A DNA stretch of 64,000 bases from positions 124,001 to 188,000 of the forward strand of contig NZ_JAFBBD010000003.1 in NCBI RefSeq assembly GCF_016906995.1, written 5' to 3'. A model generated the notes under the pieces. That model searched no databases and was not told where the DNA came from. It saw only the letters and a list, made by a program, of their open reading frames with translations. Source of the stretch: Spongiibacter marinus (GTDB lineage Bacteria; Pseudomonadota; Gammaproteobacteria; Pseudomonadales; Spongiibacteraceae). The translations under genes were made by a program, and so were the position numbers. Position 1 is the stretch's first letter. Each line of letters opens with the position of its first letter. This document shows, in pieces, positions 37,507-46,954 of this stretch.

Positions 37507-38895
37507 TCAATTTCGCTTAAGTACTACCCAGTTTGCAAAGCGGCCGCGAATAACGCGCAGCAGCATACCATCATCGCTGCGTGATGCCGCCGCCTGCAGC
37601 TCATTAATACTGCGTACGCGCCGCTGATTCACTGACACCAACAAGTCACCGGGGCGCAGCTTAGAGGCCGCCAGGGCATCTTGTTTAACCTCGGTAACCA
37701 CCACGCCTTTGCCATCGTCGGCGTTTTTCAGGCTAACGCCGTCTAGCAGAGGATGTACCGACCGCGCATCGGCATCGACCTGCTTCTCAGCCGAGCCCAA
37801 AACAACCTTATAGCGTTTCTCGCGCCCTTCTCTTAACAGCGTGATCGCCACTTTGTCGCCGACCCGGCGCAAGCCGATGGCGTTTCTCAGTTGCGCAGAA
37901 CTCAGTACGGCCTTGCCATCCACAGCGATCACGACATCACCCGCCTCTATGCCAGCCTTGTCAGCGGCCGAATCTTCTTGAACCTCTGCCACTACCGCGC
38001 CGCGCTGACCCGCTTCAATATCAAAGGCTTCCGCCAACTCGGGCGTCAGGTCCTGGATAATAACGCCCAGCTGCCCCCGGCGTACCTCACCGTGCTGAAG
38101 AATCTGCTCAATGCTCGCCATCGCCATATTTGCCGGAATGGCAAAGCCGATGCCTACGTTGCCACCGGAGGGCGCCAGAATCGCGGTATTCACACCAACT
38201 AACTCTCCGCGTAGATTTACCAGCGCGCCACCCGAATTACCGGGATTGATAGAGGCGTCGGTTTGGATGAAATTCTCATAGCCCTCAATACCCAGTCCAG
38301 TGCGGCCTAAGGCACTAACAATCCCGGTAGTCACCGTTTGCCCCAGGCCAAAGGGGTTACCGATCGCCACAACAAAATCGCCCACACGCAGTTTATCGGA
38401 ATCAGCAAGGCGCACCGCGGTGAGCTTCTCGCTGGGAATTTTCAGCACTGCGATGTCAACGTCTGGATCAGAGCCGACCAGCTCTGCGGTAAAACTGCGC
38501 CCGTCCTCCAGAGACACCGTGATTTCATCCGCGCCGTCAATTACATGGTGGTTGGTGAGCACAGTTCCCTCACCCGCATCGATAATCACACCTGACCCAG
38601 CACTCTGCGTGCGGCGCTGGCGCGGCTGCAATTGCTGCTGAGGCATATTGAAGAAACGGCGAAAGAAGGGGTCGTTTAACAGTGGATTCTGCTGGACCCG
38701 TTGCGTGGTGTAGGTTGAGATATTCACTACCGCCGGATTCACCGATTTCAACATCGGTGCCAAGCTGGGCAATGGCTCCCCATCGGCCACCGACTTCGGT
38801 AGTAGAGCAAAACTGTGTGTGCTTACCGCTAACAGCAGCGCTGCAAAAACCGTTAAATATGAGCGGGAAATGGTAGTTTGCAAAATCCGGGTCAT
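37507..38895 (-). CDS. DegQ/DegP-family periplasmic serine protease
   Basis: A periplasmic Do-type protease/chaperone of 462 residues. It has a signal peptide (about 1-30). The trypsin-like domain has triad H117 (TNHHV), D147 (DPDVDIAV) and S221 (GNSGGAL). Two PDZ domains follow (about 265-350 and 380-455). A glutamine/arginine-rich loop (MPQQQLQPRQRR) is in the region of the LA loop. The family degrades misfolded envelope proteins. An AT-rich region with an inverted repeat lies upstream and may contain its promoter. The lipoprotein gene follows. Confidence 0.93.
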   Translation of the reverse strand: MTRILQTTISRSYLTVFAALLLAVSTHSFALLPKSVADGEPLPSLAPMLKSVNPAVVNISTYTTQRVQQNPLLNDPFFRRFFNMPQQQLQPRQRRTQSAGSGVIIDAGEGTVLTNHHVIDGADEITVSLEDGRSFTAELVGSDPDVDIAVLKIPSEKLTAVRLADSDKLRVGDFVVAIGNPFGLGQTVTTGIVSALGRTGLGIEGYENFIQTDASINPGNSGGALVNLRGELVGVNTAILAPSGGNVGIGFAIPANMAMASIEQILQHGEVRRGQLGVIIQDLTPELAEAFDIEAGQRGAVVAEVQEDSAADKAGIEAGDVVIAVDGKAVLSSAQLRNAIGLRRVGDKVAITLLREGREKRYKVVLGSAEKQVDADARSVHPLLDGVSLKNADDGKGVVVTEVKQDALAASKLRPGDLLVSVNQRRVRSINELQAAASRSDDGMLLRVIRGRFANWVVLKRN

Positions 38896-38937
38896 GACTG
38901 TGCCGATCTCCTCATAACGTTGATAACAAGGTTAGAG

Positions 38938-38979
38938 TGCAGAATCCAAAATTATTTCCCTAAATAAACAGATTCTGCA
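38938..38979. promoter_or_regulatory. Inverted repeat and candidate promoter upstream of the DegQ-type gene
   Basis: TGCAGAATC (38938-38946) and GATTCTGCA (38971-38979) form a perfect nine-base inverted repeat around a 24-base AT-rich spacer. On the minus strand a possible promoter (TTGCAG, 18 bases, AATAAT) overlaps the repeat, so it may be an operator. No T-run follows, so a terminator is less likely. The binding protein is unknown. Confidence 0.45.
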
Positions 38980-39001
38980 AGATCAGCAAATCATTGCCTG
39001 C

Positions 39002-39280
39002 TCAGGCCAGTTTTTCTGCCATCGCCTTGGAAAGCTCATCGCGGATTCGCGACTTGAACGGCTTCATCATCATTCCCAGCTGGATGTCGACCTTGACCTC
39101 CCCCTCCAACAATTGCAGCACCCCCTGAATACCGGAGCGTTTCAGCTCCAGTTCTCGGTCGCTGCGCCAGTGGGCCTTCATCTCAAAACGGTCACTCAGT
39201 TTCACTGCTAAAGCATCGAGCATCTCCCGAACATCTGCGTCGCTTTTCGAGTGGCGTTGGCTAAGAGAAATTTTCGACAC
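39002..39280 (-). CDS. Polyhydroxyalkanoic acid system family protein
   Basis: A 92-residue protein of the PHA granule-region type (SQRHSKSDADVREMLDAL, then a pattern of charged strands and MMMKPFKSRIRDELSKAM). Members are small cytoplasmic proteins of uncertain function, often in strains without a PHA locus. I chose the GTG at 39278-39280, which has GGAG seven bases upstream and gives the family N-terminus; longer in-frame starts run into the tRNA-Ala gene. It is located 80 bases after the tRNA terminator. Confidence 0.78.
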   Translation of the reverse strand: MSKISLSQRHSKSDADVREMLDALAVKLSDRFEMKAHWRSDRELELKRSGIQGVLQLLEGEVKVDIQLGMMMKPFKSRIRDELSKAMAEKLA

Positions 39281-39361
39281 GGTCAGTCTCCAGTAAGTCG
39301 CATCGGGAATATCAAGCATTCTAGCAGAGTCGTGCTCAGGCGCTGACGGAATTGCAGGCAT

Positions 39362-39383
39362 AAAAAAACCGCCGGTAGGCGGT
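39362..39383 (-). terminator. Rho-independent terminator after tRNA-Ala
   Basis: On the minus strand ACCGCC/GGCGGT with a TACC loop is followed by seven T. It lies ten bases after the CCA end of the tRNA. Confidence 0.88.
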
Positions 39384-39393
39384 TCTTTTAATT

Positions 39394-39469
<76 letters not shown>

Positions 39470-39483
39470 GAAAGAGGCTGCGC

Positions 39484-39512
39484 ATATTAAGGTTCGTCCC
39501 CCACCTTGTCAA
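39484..39512 (-). promoter_or_regulatory. Promoter of tRNA-Ala
   Basis: On the minus strand a perfect TTGACA (39507-39512), 17-base spacer and TAATAT (39484-39489) are followed by a GC-rich discriminator (GCGCAGCC). This is typical of stringently controlled stable-RNA promoters. The -10 ends 14 bases before the tRNA 5' end. Confidence 0.85.
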
Positions 39513-39566
39513 CACGCGCAGTGAAAAAAATCCCCTTTAACAACACAGGCGCATTTGCCGCCACCA

Positions 39567-41051
39567 TCAAGGGAGTTGTTGATAGCGTTTTTCCAGCTTC
39601 TTAAGTTTTTTCTTGCCCACCCCGCCCAAAATATCAATGGCGTGGCGAATGCGCGCACGACTGATTTCCGGCCCGAGTATTTCCATGGAGTCGACGACTG
39701 AAATCGATGCAGTGGTGCCCGCAATGGCAATAAACAGCGGTGGCATCACATCTTTCATGCGCAGCTCCAGACCGTCGACCAGCGCCTTGATATCGGCAAA
39801 CAAAGTATCGCGCTGCCAGTCGGATTCGGCCTCCAAGCGCCACAAGCAGCACTGTAAGACCTCAACCAACTGCTCTTCCTCTAAGGTGCACTGAGCAAAA
39901 CTCTCCTTACTCAGCGGCAGCATTCCCGATAGGAAAAAACCCGCCAGCGGTGCGATATCGGTAAATACCTCAATACGCTGTTTTAGATGTGGCAGCATTT
40001 TGGTCAGCGTTTCCCGATTCAACGCCCAGCTCTGCAGGCGCTCAATTAGCGCGTCGTCGCTCAAGTCCTCTCGCAACCAAAGCCCATTAAGCCAGCGCAG
40101 TTTTTCAACATCGAAAATCGGCCCACCCAGGCTGACACGCTGAATGTCGAAGTGCTCGATCATTGTCTGAAGGCTAAACTTCTCGCGCTCATCGGGCATA
40201 CTCCAGCCCATCCGCCCTAAGTAATTAAGTAGCGCCTCCGGCAAAAAGCCCATGCGCTGGTAGTACAAAATACTAGTGGGGTTCTTGCGCTTGCTGAGCT
40301 TACTTTTGTCAGGGTTGCGCAACAGCGGCAAATGGCAAAGCTGCGGCATTTCCCAGCCAAAATACTCGTACAGCAACTTGTGCTTAGGCGCAGAATTCAA
40401 CCATTCTTCGCCGCGCAGCACGTGGGTGATACCCATCAAATGGTCATCCACGACATTGGCCAAATGGTAGGTAGGCAGGCCATCGGATTTCAACAATATC
40501 TGCGCGTCGACCTGGCCCCAATCTAATTCCACGGTACCGCGCAACATATCTTCTATCTCGCAACGGCCCGCTTCTTCGGGCACCACCATGCGAATAACAT
40601 AGGGCATGCCCTCGGCTTCGCGGCGCTGCTGCTCGTCGTCACTCAGACGCAGATCGGAGGGCTTTAAGGCCGTGTGCTGGCCTTCAGCGCGCCGCGCTTC
40701 TCGCAGAGCATCAAGTTCTTCGGGGCTGCGATAACAGCGAAACGCCAAGCCCTTCGCGATAAGTTGCTCGCAGTGCTCTCGGTAAATTTCGCTGCGCTCA
40801 CTCTGCCGGTAAGGCCCCGCTTGTCCGCCCACATCGGGCCCTTCATCCCAGTCCAAGCCCAGCCAGCGCAGAGAGTCTAAAATTGCCTGTTCTGACTCTG
40901 GCGTCGAACGCTGCTGGTCAGTGTCTTCAATGCGCAGCAGAAACTGGCCGCCTTGGCTTTTTGCAAAGCAGTAGTTAAACAGGGCGATGTATGCGGTGCC
41001 GACGTGTGGATCACCAGTGGGGGATGGCGCAATGCGAGTGCGAACAGTCAT
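39567..41051 (-). CDS. gltX: Glutamyl-tRNA synthetase
   Basis: A class I aminoacyl-tRNA synthetase charging tRNA-Glu, 494 residues. The HIGH-type motif is [12 protein letters not shown] near the N-terminus and the KMSKS-type motif is SKLSKRKNP. The cysteine/histidine zinc site of the E. coli type is not evident. The C-terminal anticodon-binding helical region is complete. The ATG at 41049-41051 is divergent from dusA. Confidence 0.96.
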   Translation of the reverse strand: MTVRTRIAPSPTGDPHVGTAYIALFNYCFAKSQGGQFLLRIEDTDQQRSTPESEQAILDSLRWLGLDWDEGPDVGGQAGPYRQSERSEIYREHCEQLIAKGLAFRCYRSPEELDALREARRAEGQHTALKPSDLRLSDDEQQRREAEGMPYVIRMVVPEEAGRCEIEDMLRGTVELDWGQVDAQILLKSDGLPTYHLANVVDDHLMGITHVLRGEEWLNSAPKHKLLYEYFGWEMPQLCHLPLLRNPDKSKLSKRKNPTSILYYQRMGFLPEALLNYLGRMGWSMPDEREKFSLQTMIEHFDIQRVSLGGPIFDVEKLRWLNGLWLREDLSDDALIERLQSWALNRETLTKMLPHLKQRIEVFTDIAPLAGFFLSGMLPLSKESFAQCTLEEEQLVEVLQCCLWRLEAESDWQRDTLFADIKALVDGLELRMKDVMPPLFIAIAGTTASISVVDSMEILGPEISRARIRHAIDILGGVGKKKLKKLEKRYQQLP

Positions 41052-41174
41052 GGAGAGTTGTTTACCATTTCAATACAATTAGCGTTGGCCGCGCGCATAA
41101 GCTGCGACATGAAAGGCGCCATTATACGGGCCAGCGGCGATAAGATTCACCTACCCCGGAGGTTTTCCTGGCGA

Positions 41175-42227
41175 ATGCCCAACAATACCCTCGACAGGCG
41201 CTTCTGCGTAGCGCCAATGCTGGACTGGTCAGACCGCCACTGCCGTTTTTTTTGGCGAAAAATGAGTCGGCGCGCCGTGCTCTACACAGAAATGGTGACC
41301 ACTGGCGCCCTGCTTCACGGCGACCAACACCGGCATTTGCAGTTCAGCACAGAGGAACAGCCCCTCGCCTTGCAGTTGGGCGGCAGCGATCCCAGCGACT
41401 TAGCCAAGGCCGTCAAGCTTGCCAAACAATGGGGCTACGACGAGGTGAATCTGAATTGTGGCTGCCCCTCCGACCGTGTTCAAAATGGCTTTTTTGGCGC
41501 GTGTTTAATGGCCCGCCCCAGCCTGGTGGCAGACTGCGTCGCCGCGATGATTGATGCTAGCGACTTGCCGGTAACCGTGAAACACCGCATTGGTATTGAT
41601 GATCAGGAAGGCTATGAGCCGCTGCACGATTTTGTTGACCAAATTCACCAAGCAGGCTGTAACACGATCATTGTGCATGCCCGCAAAGCGTGGCTACAGG
41701 GTCTAAGCCCCAAGGAAAACCGGGAAATTCCGCCGTTGAATTACGATATGGTTTACCAGCTCAAAAATGACTTTCCCGGGCTGGAGGTCATTATCAATGG
41801 TGGTATCGACAGTATCGACGACGCGCTATCGCATTTGTCACATGTCGATGGCAGTATGTTGGGGCGCAGTATTTACCAGAACCCCTACCAGCTGGTGGAG
41901 GTAGATGAACGTATCTATGCCGACGAAGCCAATCAGCGCAGCCGGCAGGATGTTGTCGAATCACTCTACCCCTACATTGAAAAGGAACTTGCAAGCGGTA
42001 CTCGACTCCACCATATAACGCGACATATTCTCGGGATTTTTAATGGCCAGGCCGGAGCCCGCCAGTTCCGCCGCCATCTCAGTCAGCATGCGCACCGGAA
42101 TGATGCTGGACTGGAGGTACTGCAAGAAGCACTGGCCCTGACAACAACGGCGCAACAACGCCTGCAAGACTACGCGCAACAACGTGCTGCCCAAACCCTG
42201 CAGGAAAGCGAAATCAAGATACGGTGA
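41175..42227 (+). CDS. dusA: tRNA-dihydrouridine synthase A
   Basis: An FMN-dependent enzyme reducing uridines in the tRNA D-loop, 350 residues. It shows a TIM-barrel start [16 protein letters not shown], catalytic cysteine C97 in [26 protein letters not shown] and INGGIDS, characteristic of DusA rather than DusB/C. I chose the ATG at 41175, preceded by GGAGG at a slightly long 12-base spacing; the open frame continues upstream into the gltX region without family support. tal follows after 13 bases. Confidence 0.94.
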   Translation: MPNNTLDRRFCVAPMLDWSDRHCRFFWRKMSRRAVLYTEMVTTGALLHGDQHRHLQFSTEEQPLALQLGGSDPSDLAKAVKLAKQWGYDEVNLNCGCPSDRVQNGFFGACLMARPSLVADCVAAMIDASDLPVTVKHRIGIDDQEGYEPLHDFVDQIHQAGCNTIIVHARKAWLQGLSPKENREIPPLNYDMVYQLKNDFPGLEVIINGGIDSIDDALSHLSHVDGSMLGRSIYQNPYQLVEVDERIYADEANQRSRQDVVESLYPYIEKELASGTRLHHITRHILGIFNGQAGARQFRRHLSQHAHRNDAGLEVLQEALALTTTAQQRLQDYAQQRAAQTLQESEIKIR

Positions 42228-42240
42228 TAGGATTCATTTA

Positions 42241-43197
42241 ATGAGCAGTATACTGGCACAACTTAAAGCGATGACGGATGTCGTGGCCGACACCGGCGAC
42301 ATCGAGGCAATCAAACGCTTTTCCCCCCAAGATGCGACCACCAACCCCTCACTCATCCTCAAAGCCGCCCAGCTGCCTCAGTATCAGGCGCTGATCGACC
42401 GCATCGTTGCCGAAAACATTACCGACCCTAACAACGACGAACAAATTAAAGCTGCCAGCACGCGCCTGGCCGTTGCCATAGGCCGCGAAATTAGTCAGCT
42501 GGTACCAGGAAAAGTCTCCACAGAAGTGGACGCTCGGCTCTCCTTCGATACTGCCGCGACCGTCGAACAAGCCAAGACTATCGTCAAGTTATACGAAGAA
42601 GCGGGTGTTGGGCGCGACAAGTTATTAGTGAAGATCGCCTCGACGTGGGAAGGCATTCAAGCTGCCGCAGAGCTCGAAAAAGCCGGCATTGAATGTAACC
42701 TGACCTTATTGTTCAGCCTGGCACAAGCGGCGGCATGTGCCGAGGCAGGTGCAACATTGATCTCGCCCTTTGTCGGCCGCATTCTCGACTGGCACGTGGC
42801 CCGCGGCGACAGCCCCGAAAGCCCGGCACAAGATCCCGGCGTGCAGTCTGTCGCGGGCATCTATGCCTACTACAAACAGCATGGCTACAGCACCATTGTG
42901 ATGGGCGCGAGCTTTCGAAATACCGGCGAAATTGCTGAGCTAGCGGGGTGTGACCGACTCACAATCAGCCCTGCCCTGCTCGAAGAATTGGATAATGCGC
43001 AAGGTCAGCTGCCGCAACGCCTGAGCCCTGACGCCGACTTTGCACCACAACAGAAGCTCGATTCTAGCGAATCATCCTTTCGCTGGGCCATGAATGAAGA
43101 TGCCATGGCAACAGAAAAGCTGGCAGAAGGGATTCGCGCCTTCGCCGCGGACCAACGGAAACTCGAGGATTTGTTGAGAGGCTGGCAAGGTGTTTGA
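42241..43197 (+). CDS. tal: Transaldolase
   Basis: A pentose-phosphate pathway enzyme moving a dihydroxyacetone unit between sugar phosphates, 318 residues like E. coli TalB. The Schiff-base lysine is K131 in [15 protein letters not shown]. The N-terminal [12 protein letters not shown] signature is present. The ATG at 42241 has AGGA eight bases upstream. It overlaps the next gene by eight bases. Confidence 0.96.
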   Translation: MSSILAQLKAMTDVVADTGDIEAIKRFSPQDATTNPSLILKAAQLPQYQALIDRIVAENITDPNNDEQIKAASTRLAVAIGREISQLVPGKVSTEVDARLSFDTAATVEQAKTIVKLYEEAGVGRDKLLVKIASTWEGIQAAAELEKAGIECNLTLLFSLAQAAACAEAGATLISPFVGRILDWHVARGDSPESPAQDPGVQSVAGIYAYYKQHGYSTIVMGASFRNTGEIAELAGCDRLTISPALLEELDNAQGQLPQRLSPDADFAPQQKLDSSESSFRWAMNEDAMATEKLAEGIRAFAADQRKLEDLLRGWQGV

Positions 43198-43651
43198 GTT
43201 TATAAAAAACTTGCTGGGCGAGGCCTCCAATGCCGATGGCAGCGACGAGCTTTCGATGGAATTGGTAGCCGCCTCGCTGTTGATAGAAGTCAGCAAATCC
43301 GACTACAAGCAAGAGCCGGCAGAAGTGGAGAAGATTCGCCAACTGCTGGTGCAGCACTTTCACCTCAGTGCAGACGAAATTGAAGCCTTTATGGAAAAGG
43401 CGCATGAGTCGACCCAAGACAGCACCTCCCTCTACCCCTTTACCCGCTACATCAATGACAATTGCAATAACGCAGAGAAGTTTCAACTAGTGAAGGCGCT
43501 GTGGGAAGTTGCGGCAGAAGACGGCGACATAGACAAGTACGAAGAGCACGTCATTCGTAAAATTTCAGAGTTGATTTACCTGCCCCACAAGGACTTTATC
43601 AGGGCAAAATTGATGGTTTGTGAAACGCTTGGCCTAACAGCAAAAAAGTAA
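43190..43651 (+). CDS. TerB-like domain protein
   Basis: A 153-residue soluble all-helical protein resembling the TerB/tellurite-resistance family. It has paired acidic helices ([15 protein letters not shown] and [20 protein letters not shown]) with the D-G-x-I-D metal-type loop. No other ter genes are near, so a general role is more likely than tellurite resistance. The GTG start overlaps the end of tal by eight bases; the RNA is therefore probably shared with dusA-tal. Confidence 0.82.
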   Translation: MFEFIKNLLGEASNADGSDELSMELVAASLLIEVSKSDYKQEPAEVEKIRQLLVQHFHLSADEIEAFMEKAHESTQDSTSLYPFTRYINDNCNNAEKFQLVKALWEVAAEDGDIDKYEEHVIRKISELIYLPHKDFIRAKLMVCETLGLTAKK

Positions 43652-43661
43652 TGCCGCAGGC

Positions 43662-44150
43662 TTAATAACACTGCCCTTCCAGCAGGGTGACAAGCTCGCG
43701 AAACTTAGCCCGATTGCTCTCATTCATTCCCATGAGCACGCGGTGCGCCTCCAGCACTTTGGCGCGAACCGCATCTTCACTGTCGGGCAATACCGGCAGT
43801 TCATTCAGGTCCTCGTCGTCTACCACTGGCTCTTGGCGAATACAGAAAACGCGACCAAACCCCATGCTATCCAGCACGCGAGTGATATCAGGATTGGTAG
43901 ACAAAATAACCGGCACATAGGAAAAGCGTTGCTTGGCTTTGATTGCCAGTTTTGCGAGCAAGCCAAGGGTGGTGCTGTCTATATTGGTTGCATCAACGAG
44001 ATCAATAACGACACTGGCAAACCCTTTACTGGTTAGCATATCGTCAAAAAAATCATCCATCGTCGTGCAAAGGGTTAGACGGACTTCGCCAACCAATTTA
44101 ATGACGAAAGCACCATCTTGCTCTGCGACCAAAATCTTACCTGGCTGCAT
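43662..44150 (-). CDS. rssC: STAS-domain anti-sigma-factor antagonist, RssC-like
   Basis: A 162-residue protein. The first 110 residues form a STAS domain with the switch serine region DATNIDSTTLGLLAKL. A C-terminal extension of about 50 residues follows. Its context (next to an RssB-like phosphatase, tal and mlaA) matches the rssC-rssB pair of Pseudomonas, so I infer it is the phosphatase substrate. No matching anti-sigma kinase lies in the window. It starts six bases after rssB, with AGGA upstream of the ATG. Confidence 0.8.
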   Translation of the reverse strand: MQPGKILVAEQDGAFVIKLVGEVRLTLCTTMDDFFDDMLTSKGFASVVIDLVDATNIDSTTLGLLAKLAIKAKQRFSYVPVILSTNPDITRVLDSMGFGRVFCIRQEPVVDDEDLNELPVLPDSEDAVRAKVLEAHRVLMGMNESNRAKFRELVTLLEGQCY

Positions 44151-44156
44151 GACTTC

Positions 44157-45338
44157 CTATAACCTGCTAATGACTAAGATGGCGATATCATCCGGTGCAT
44201 CACCAATATTGTTTAAGTCGAAGGCCGTTACCAGTTCACTGGACGAACGCTGCCCAGCGCTTAGTAGTGCCAATAGCGCCTCTTCTTTCTCCTTTAGCGA
44301 GTCGCGTTGTAACACCTCCAATATACCATCGGAAAACAGTGTCAGCACGGCGCCACTCGGAAAGCAGATCATGTGATCGGTAAAAGCCGCATCGCTAAAA
44401 AGCCCCACGGGCATATCGTGCTCGGGCAAAAATTCCGCCTGCCCGTCACAGGCCAGCACCGGCGCCGGAAGGTGTCCCGCAACCGCGTAACAGAGCTGAT
44501 CGCAGTTGAGGTCAAAGACCCCTACACACATGGTCACATGCTTGCCGATACCCATTTCAAGAAGTTCACGGTTGGCTATGGCAAGCATTTTCGCGGGAGA
44601 CAGTATTGCCGTTGAACCGCGATGAAGGTAGTCACTGCGCTTGCGAGCGAAAAGGTTTTTCAAAAATACGGTCACGAAGGCGGAACTGGCGCCGTGGCCT
44701 GACACATCGGCAACAAAGAACACCGCCCGATCATCGCCGACGAGAAAATAGTCAACGAAGTCGCCACTCAGGTAGAGGGACGGCAAAATAAAGTGGCAGA
44801 ACTGATAGCCTTCAATGTCTTTAGGCGTATCTGGCAACAACAATTGCTGAACGTGCTTACCGGCCTGCTGATCTTGCTGAAGGTGGGTCAGACTTTCCAA
44901 TAACTCGCGGTTGGCCGCTTCTAATTTATGGCGATAAGCGAGGTTTTCACGTTTTAATTCGCAGCGCTCCACCGCGCGATTGATGGCATGGCGAATGACA
45001 TCAGCGCTTTCAGGCGGCAGCATGAGGTAATCGGTAGCGCCGTGGCGTACAGCAGAGAGAACATCGGCCAGACTCTCGCGCCGGGACACACAGATCAGGG
45101 GAAGCTCACGGGGGTCGGCAGCCATATCATCAAGCAAGGTGATGCCTTGGCAGTCGGGCAGATCGATATCAATCATCACAATATCGATATCATCTTCCCG
45201 AAAACAGCGCAGCGCCTCTGTGCTGTCGTCGATACTCAACACGATAACGCCGAGGGCCTCTAGGGCTTCGCGCAGTTGCCGGTGTAGGTCATCGCGGTGC
45301 TGAACAAGCAGCAGCCGGTGATGTAAGGGTCTGGTCAT
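44157..45338 (-). CDS. rssB: RssB-like response regulator with PP2C/SpoIIE phosphatase domain
   Basis: A 393-residue cytoplasmic protein. The N-terminal receiver-like domain (1-120) leads through a short coiled coil (about 125-155) into a SpoIIE-type PP2C phosphatase domain. The receiver keeps D57 (VMIDIDLPD) and S85. It has Q13-H14 where the acidic pair normally sits and L107 in place of the conserved lysine (DYLMLPPES). The phosphatase metal residues look intact (SGDFVDYF, VADVSGHG, FSDGILEV and DDIAILVI). It probably dephosphorylates the RssC-like STAS protein encoded next to it. Unlike Pseudomonas HsbR, it has no kinase domain. Confidence 0.82.
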   Translation of the reverse strand: MTRPLHHRLLLVQHRDDLHRQLREALEALGVIVLSIDDSTEALRCFREDDIDIVMIDIDLPDCQGITLLDDMAADPRELPLICVSRRESLADVLSAVRHGATDYLMLPPESADVIRHAINRAVERCELKRENLAYRHKLEAANRELLESLTHLQQDQQAGKHVQQLLLPDTPKDIEGYQFCHFILPSLYLSGDFVDYFLVGDDRAVFFVADVSGHGASSAFVTVFLKNLFARKRSDYLHRGSTAILSPAKMLAIANRELLEMGIGKHVTMCVGVFDLNCDQLCYAVAGHLPAPVLACDGQAEFLPEHDMPVGLFSDAAFTDHMICFPSGAVLTLFSDGILEVLQRDSLKEKEEALLALLSAGQRSSSELVTAFDLNNIGDAPDDIAILVISRL

Positions 45339-45411
45339 CTGCCTGTTTTACCTTTACGGCGCCACCGGAGCAAGCCATGTGCCTGTGCAGGATTCACATC
45401 CCGCTACCCTG

Positions 45412-46131
45412 CTATTCAAAATCAAAGGACTCAAAATCCTCGTCGCCAAAGCTATCCTGGAACTCGCCATCGTTAATTAGGAACTGACGGCGCTGCAGAT
45501 AGGCATCTTTTAGAAAGGTGTACTTATCACCGCTGACCAGCTCATCGGAGCCCAATAATTTTGCACGTACTTGCACAAGATCCAGCGCCATCAAACCCAA
45601 CTCAGCGGAAAAGGGCTCAACCTCACTGGTCGGTGAAGCATAGCGATCGATAAAGCGGCTGCTGCCATCGCGAATGGTACTTGGCCCGAGAAGAGGCAGC
45701 ATTAGAAAGGGGCCGGGCTCTACCCCCCAAACAGCCAGAGTTTGCCCAAAATCCTCTGACTCGCGGGGCAGTCCCAGATGGGTCGCGACATCAAAAAAGC
45801 CCAGCACACCCACCGTGGTGTTTATCAGAAAGCGCCCGGCATCAACCATGGCGTCTTTGCCCTCGCCCTGGAGGACATCATTGAAGAAGTTCTTCACCTC
45901 ACCGAGGTTGTCAAAAACATTGCCGATGCCCTGGTCAATGAATCTCGGCGTCACCTCTTTGTAAGCCTTGGCAACCGGTTTGGCGACGTAGCGATCCGCC
46001 CCCTCGTTAAAGGCGAAAATGTGGCGATTGAGGCCTTCCCAGGGGTCGCGGGGATCATTGCCATATTCTGCGGCGAAAGACAGCGGCGCGAACAGACAAA
46101 TCACCGTGGTGAGCAGTCTATGCAGCAACAT
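45412..46131 (-). CDS. mlaA: MlaA/VacJ, outer-membrane lipid asymmetry protein
   Basis: The outer-membrane component of the Mla pathway, which removes misplaced phospholipids from the outer leaflet; 239 residues. The conserved DPWEGLNRHIFAFNEGADRY and the pore region (GVLGFFDVATHLGLPRES) are present. The tail is acidic (FGDEDFESFDFE). The signal peptide ends PLSFA-AEYG without a lipobox cysteine, so it is probably not a lipoprotein. I chose the ATG at 46129-46131 over an upstream in-frame start that would overlap the neighbouring gene. Confidence 0.9.
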   Translation of the reverse strand: MLLHRLLTTVICLFAPLSFAAEYGNDPRDPWEGLNRHIFAFNEGADRYVAKPVAKAYKEVTPRFIDQGIGNVFDNLGEVKNFFNDVLQGEGKDAMVDAGRFLINTTVGVLGFFDVATHLGLPRESEDFGQTLAVWGVEPGPFLMLPLLGPSTIRDGSSRFIDRYASPTSEVEPFSAELGLMALDLVQVRAKLLGSDELVSGDKYTFLKDAYLQRRQFLINDGEFQDSFGDEDFESFDFE

Positions 46132-46198
46132 GCGAATAGTATTCCCTACTGTTGTATTGCGCCCACTATACCTAAAGCCCACATTAATACCAGCGATG

Positions 46199-46954
46199 TT
46201 ATTCGCCAACGAATGAAGGCTCTGCAAGGCAGAGAATATCCGCCTCCAGCAACTGTTGTAGCAGGCTCTCAGCGAAGTCAACCAAGCGATCTTCCTCGGT
46301 CGCCAGTTCCTTAGCCAAACTCGCCAAACACTCACGTGGCGAGGCTCCGCCTTCTAGCAGTGCTAACAAGCGAGCGGTGACGGCATTAATTTCCATAAAT
46401 CGCACCGCGTCGCTGCGGTCCCGGTACACCACCAAATATGTCATGTCTCCCGGCGGGTGGAGAGGTTGATAGGCCTTGGAAATACGATGCACCGGGTATG
46501 GGTAACTCAAGCTCCAGGCGAGGGGCGACTTCCGCAGACAGGTATCGACCAAGGGCGTGGACACAGACAGTTTCGCCGGCAGCGTGGCCGTATCTGTATC
46601 GAGAGCAAGTTCCACCCACTCATAGTGCGCCAGCGCCCGTAAAAATGGTGGATCATCGGGGTGGTCGCGCGCACTGCTAAGGTAGTGAAGAAACTCCTCA
46701 GCAATTTGCAAAAAATACGGGCTCTGGCAGTGATGGACTTTCATAAAGTCCCGCACCATGGCGTGCCACTGATCATCGGGAAAAATACTGCGACAAACCG
46801 GAAAACCACCGCTGATGAAGCCCTCTATGTTCTTGTAGAACAAGTCACGATACACGGCCAGTCGTCGAGGCTCGATGCCCTGAGGCGCTGGGCAAGACTC
46901 CGGATCGCGCAAATAGGCGGTGAAGGCCTGCTGCTGTTGCTGAAAGGGGTCCAT
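46199..46954 (-). CDS. DUF2063 partner protein (HvfC/BufC-like)
   Basis: A 251-residue protein with the DUF2063 N-terminal domain (QQAFTAYLRDPESCPAPQGI, VYRDLFYKNIEGFISGGFPV) and a C-terminal winged-helix-like region. DUF2063 proteins bind the peptide substrate and work with the DUF692 enzyme encoded directly upstream. The start overlaps that gene's stop by one base (TAATG). A precursor peptide gene is not adjacent. Confidence 0.85.
   Translation of the reverse strand: MDPFQQQQQAFTAYLRDPESCPAPQGIEPRRLAVYRDLFYKNIEGFISGGFPVCRSIFPDDQWHAMVRDFMKVHHCQSPYFLQIAEEFLHYLSSARDHPDDPPFLRALAHYEWVELALDTDTATLPAKLSVSTPLVDTCLRKSPLAWSLSYPYPVHRISKAYQPLHPPGDMTYLVVYRDRSDAVRFMEINAVTARLLALLEGGASPRECLASLAKELATEEDRLVDFAESLLQQLLEADILCLAEPSFVGE

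Noticed and set aside
43190-43651. Tellurite resistance locus
   Set aside because: Only a single TerB-like gene is present; no terA, terC, terD or terZ genes occur nearby.
45339-45411. Possible terminator between mlaA and rssB
   Set aside because: Only a short CCTG/CAGG palindrome is present and no T-run follows.
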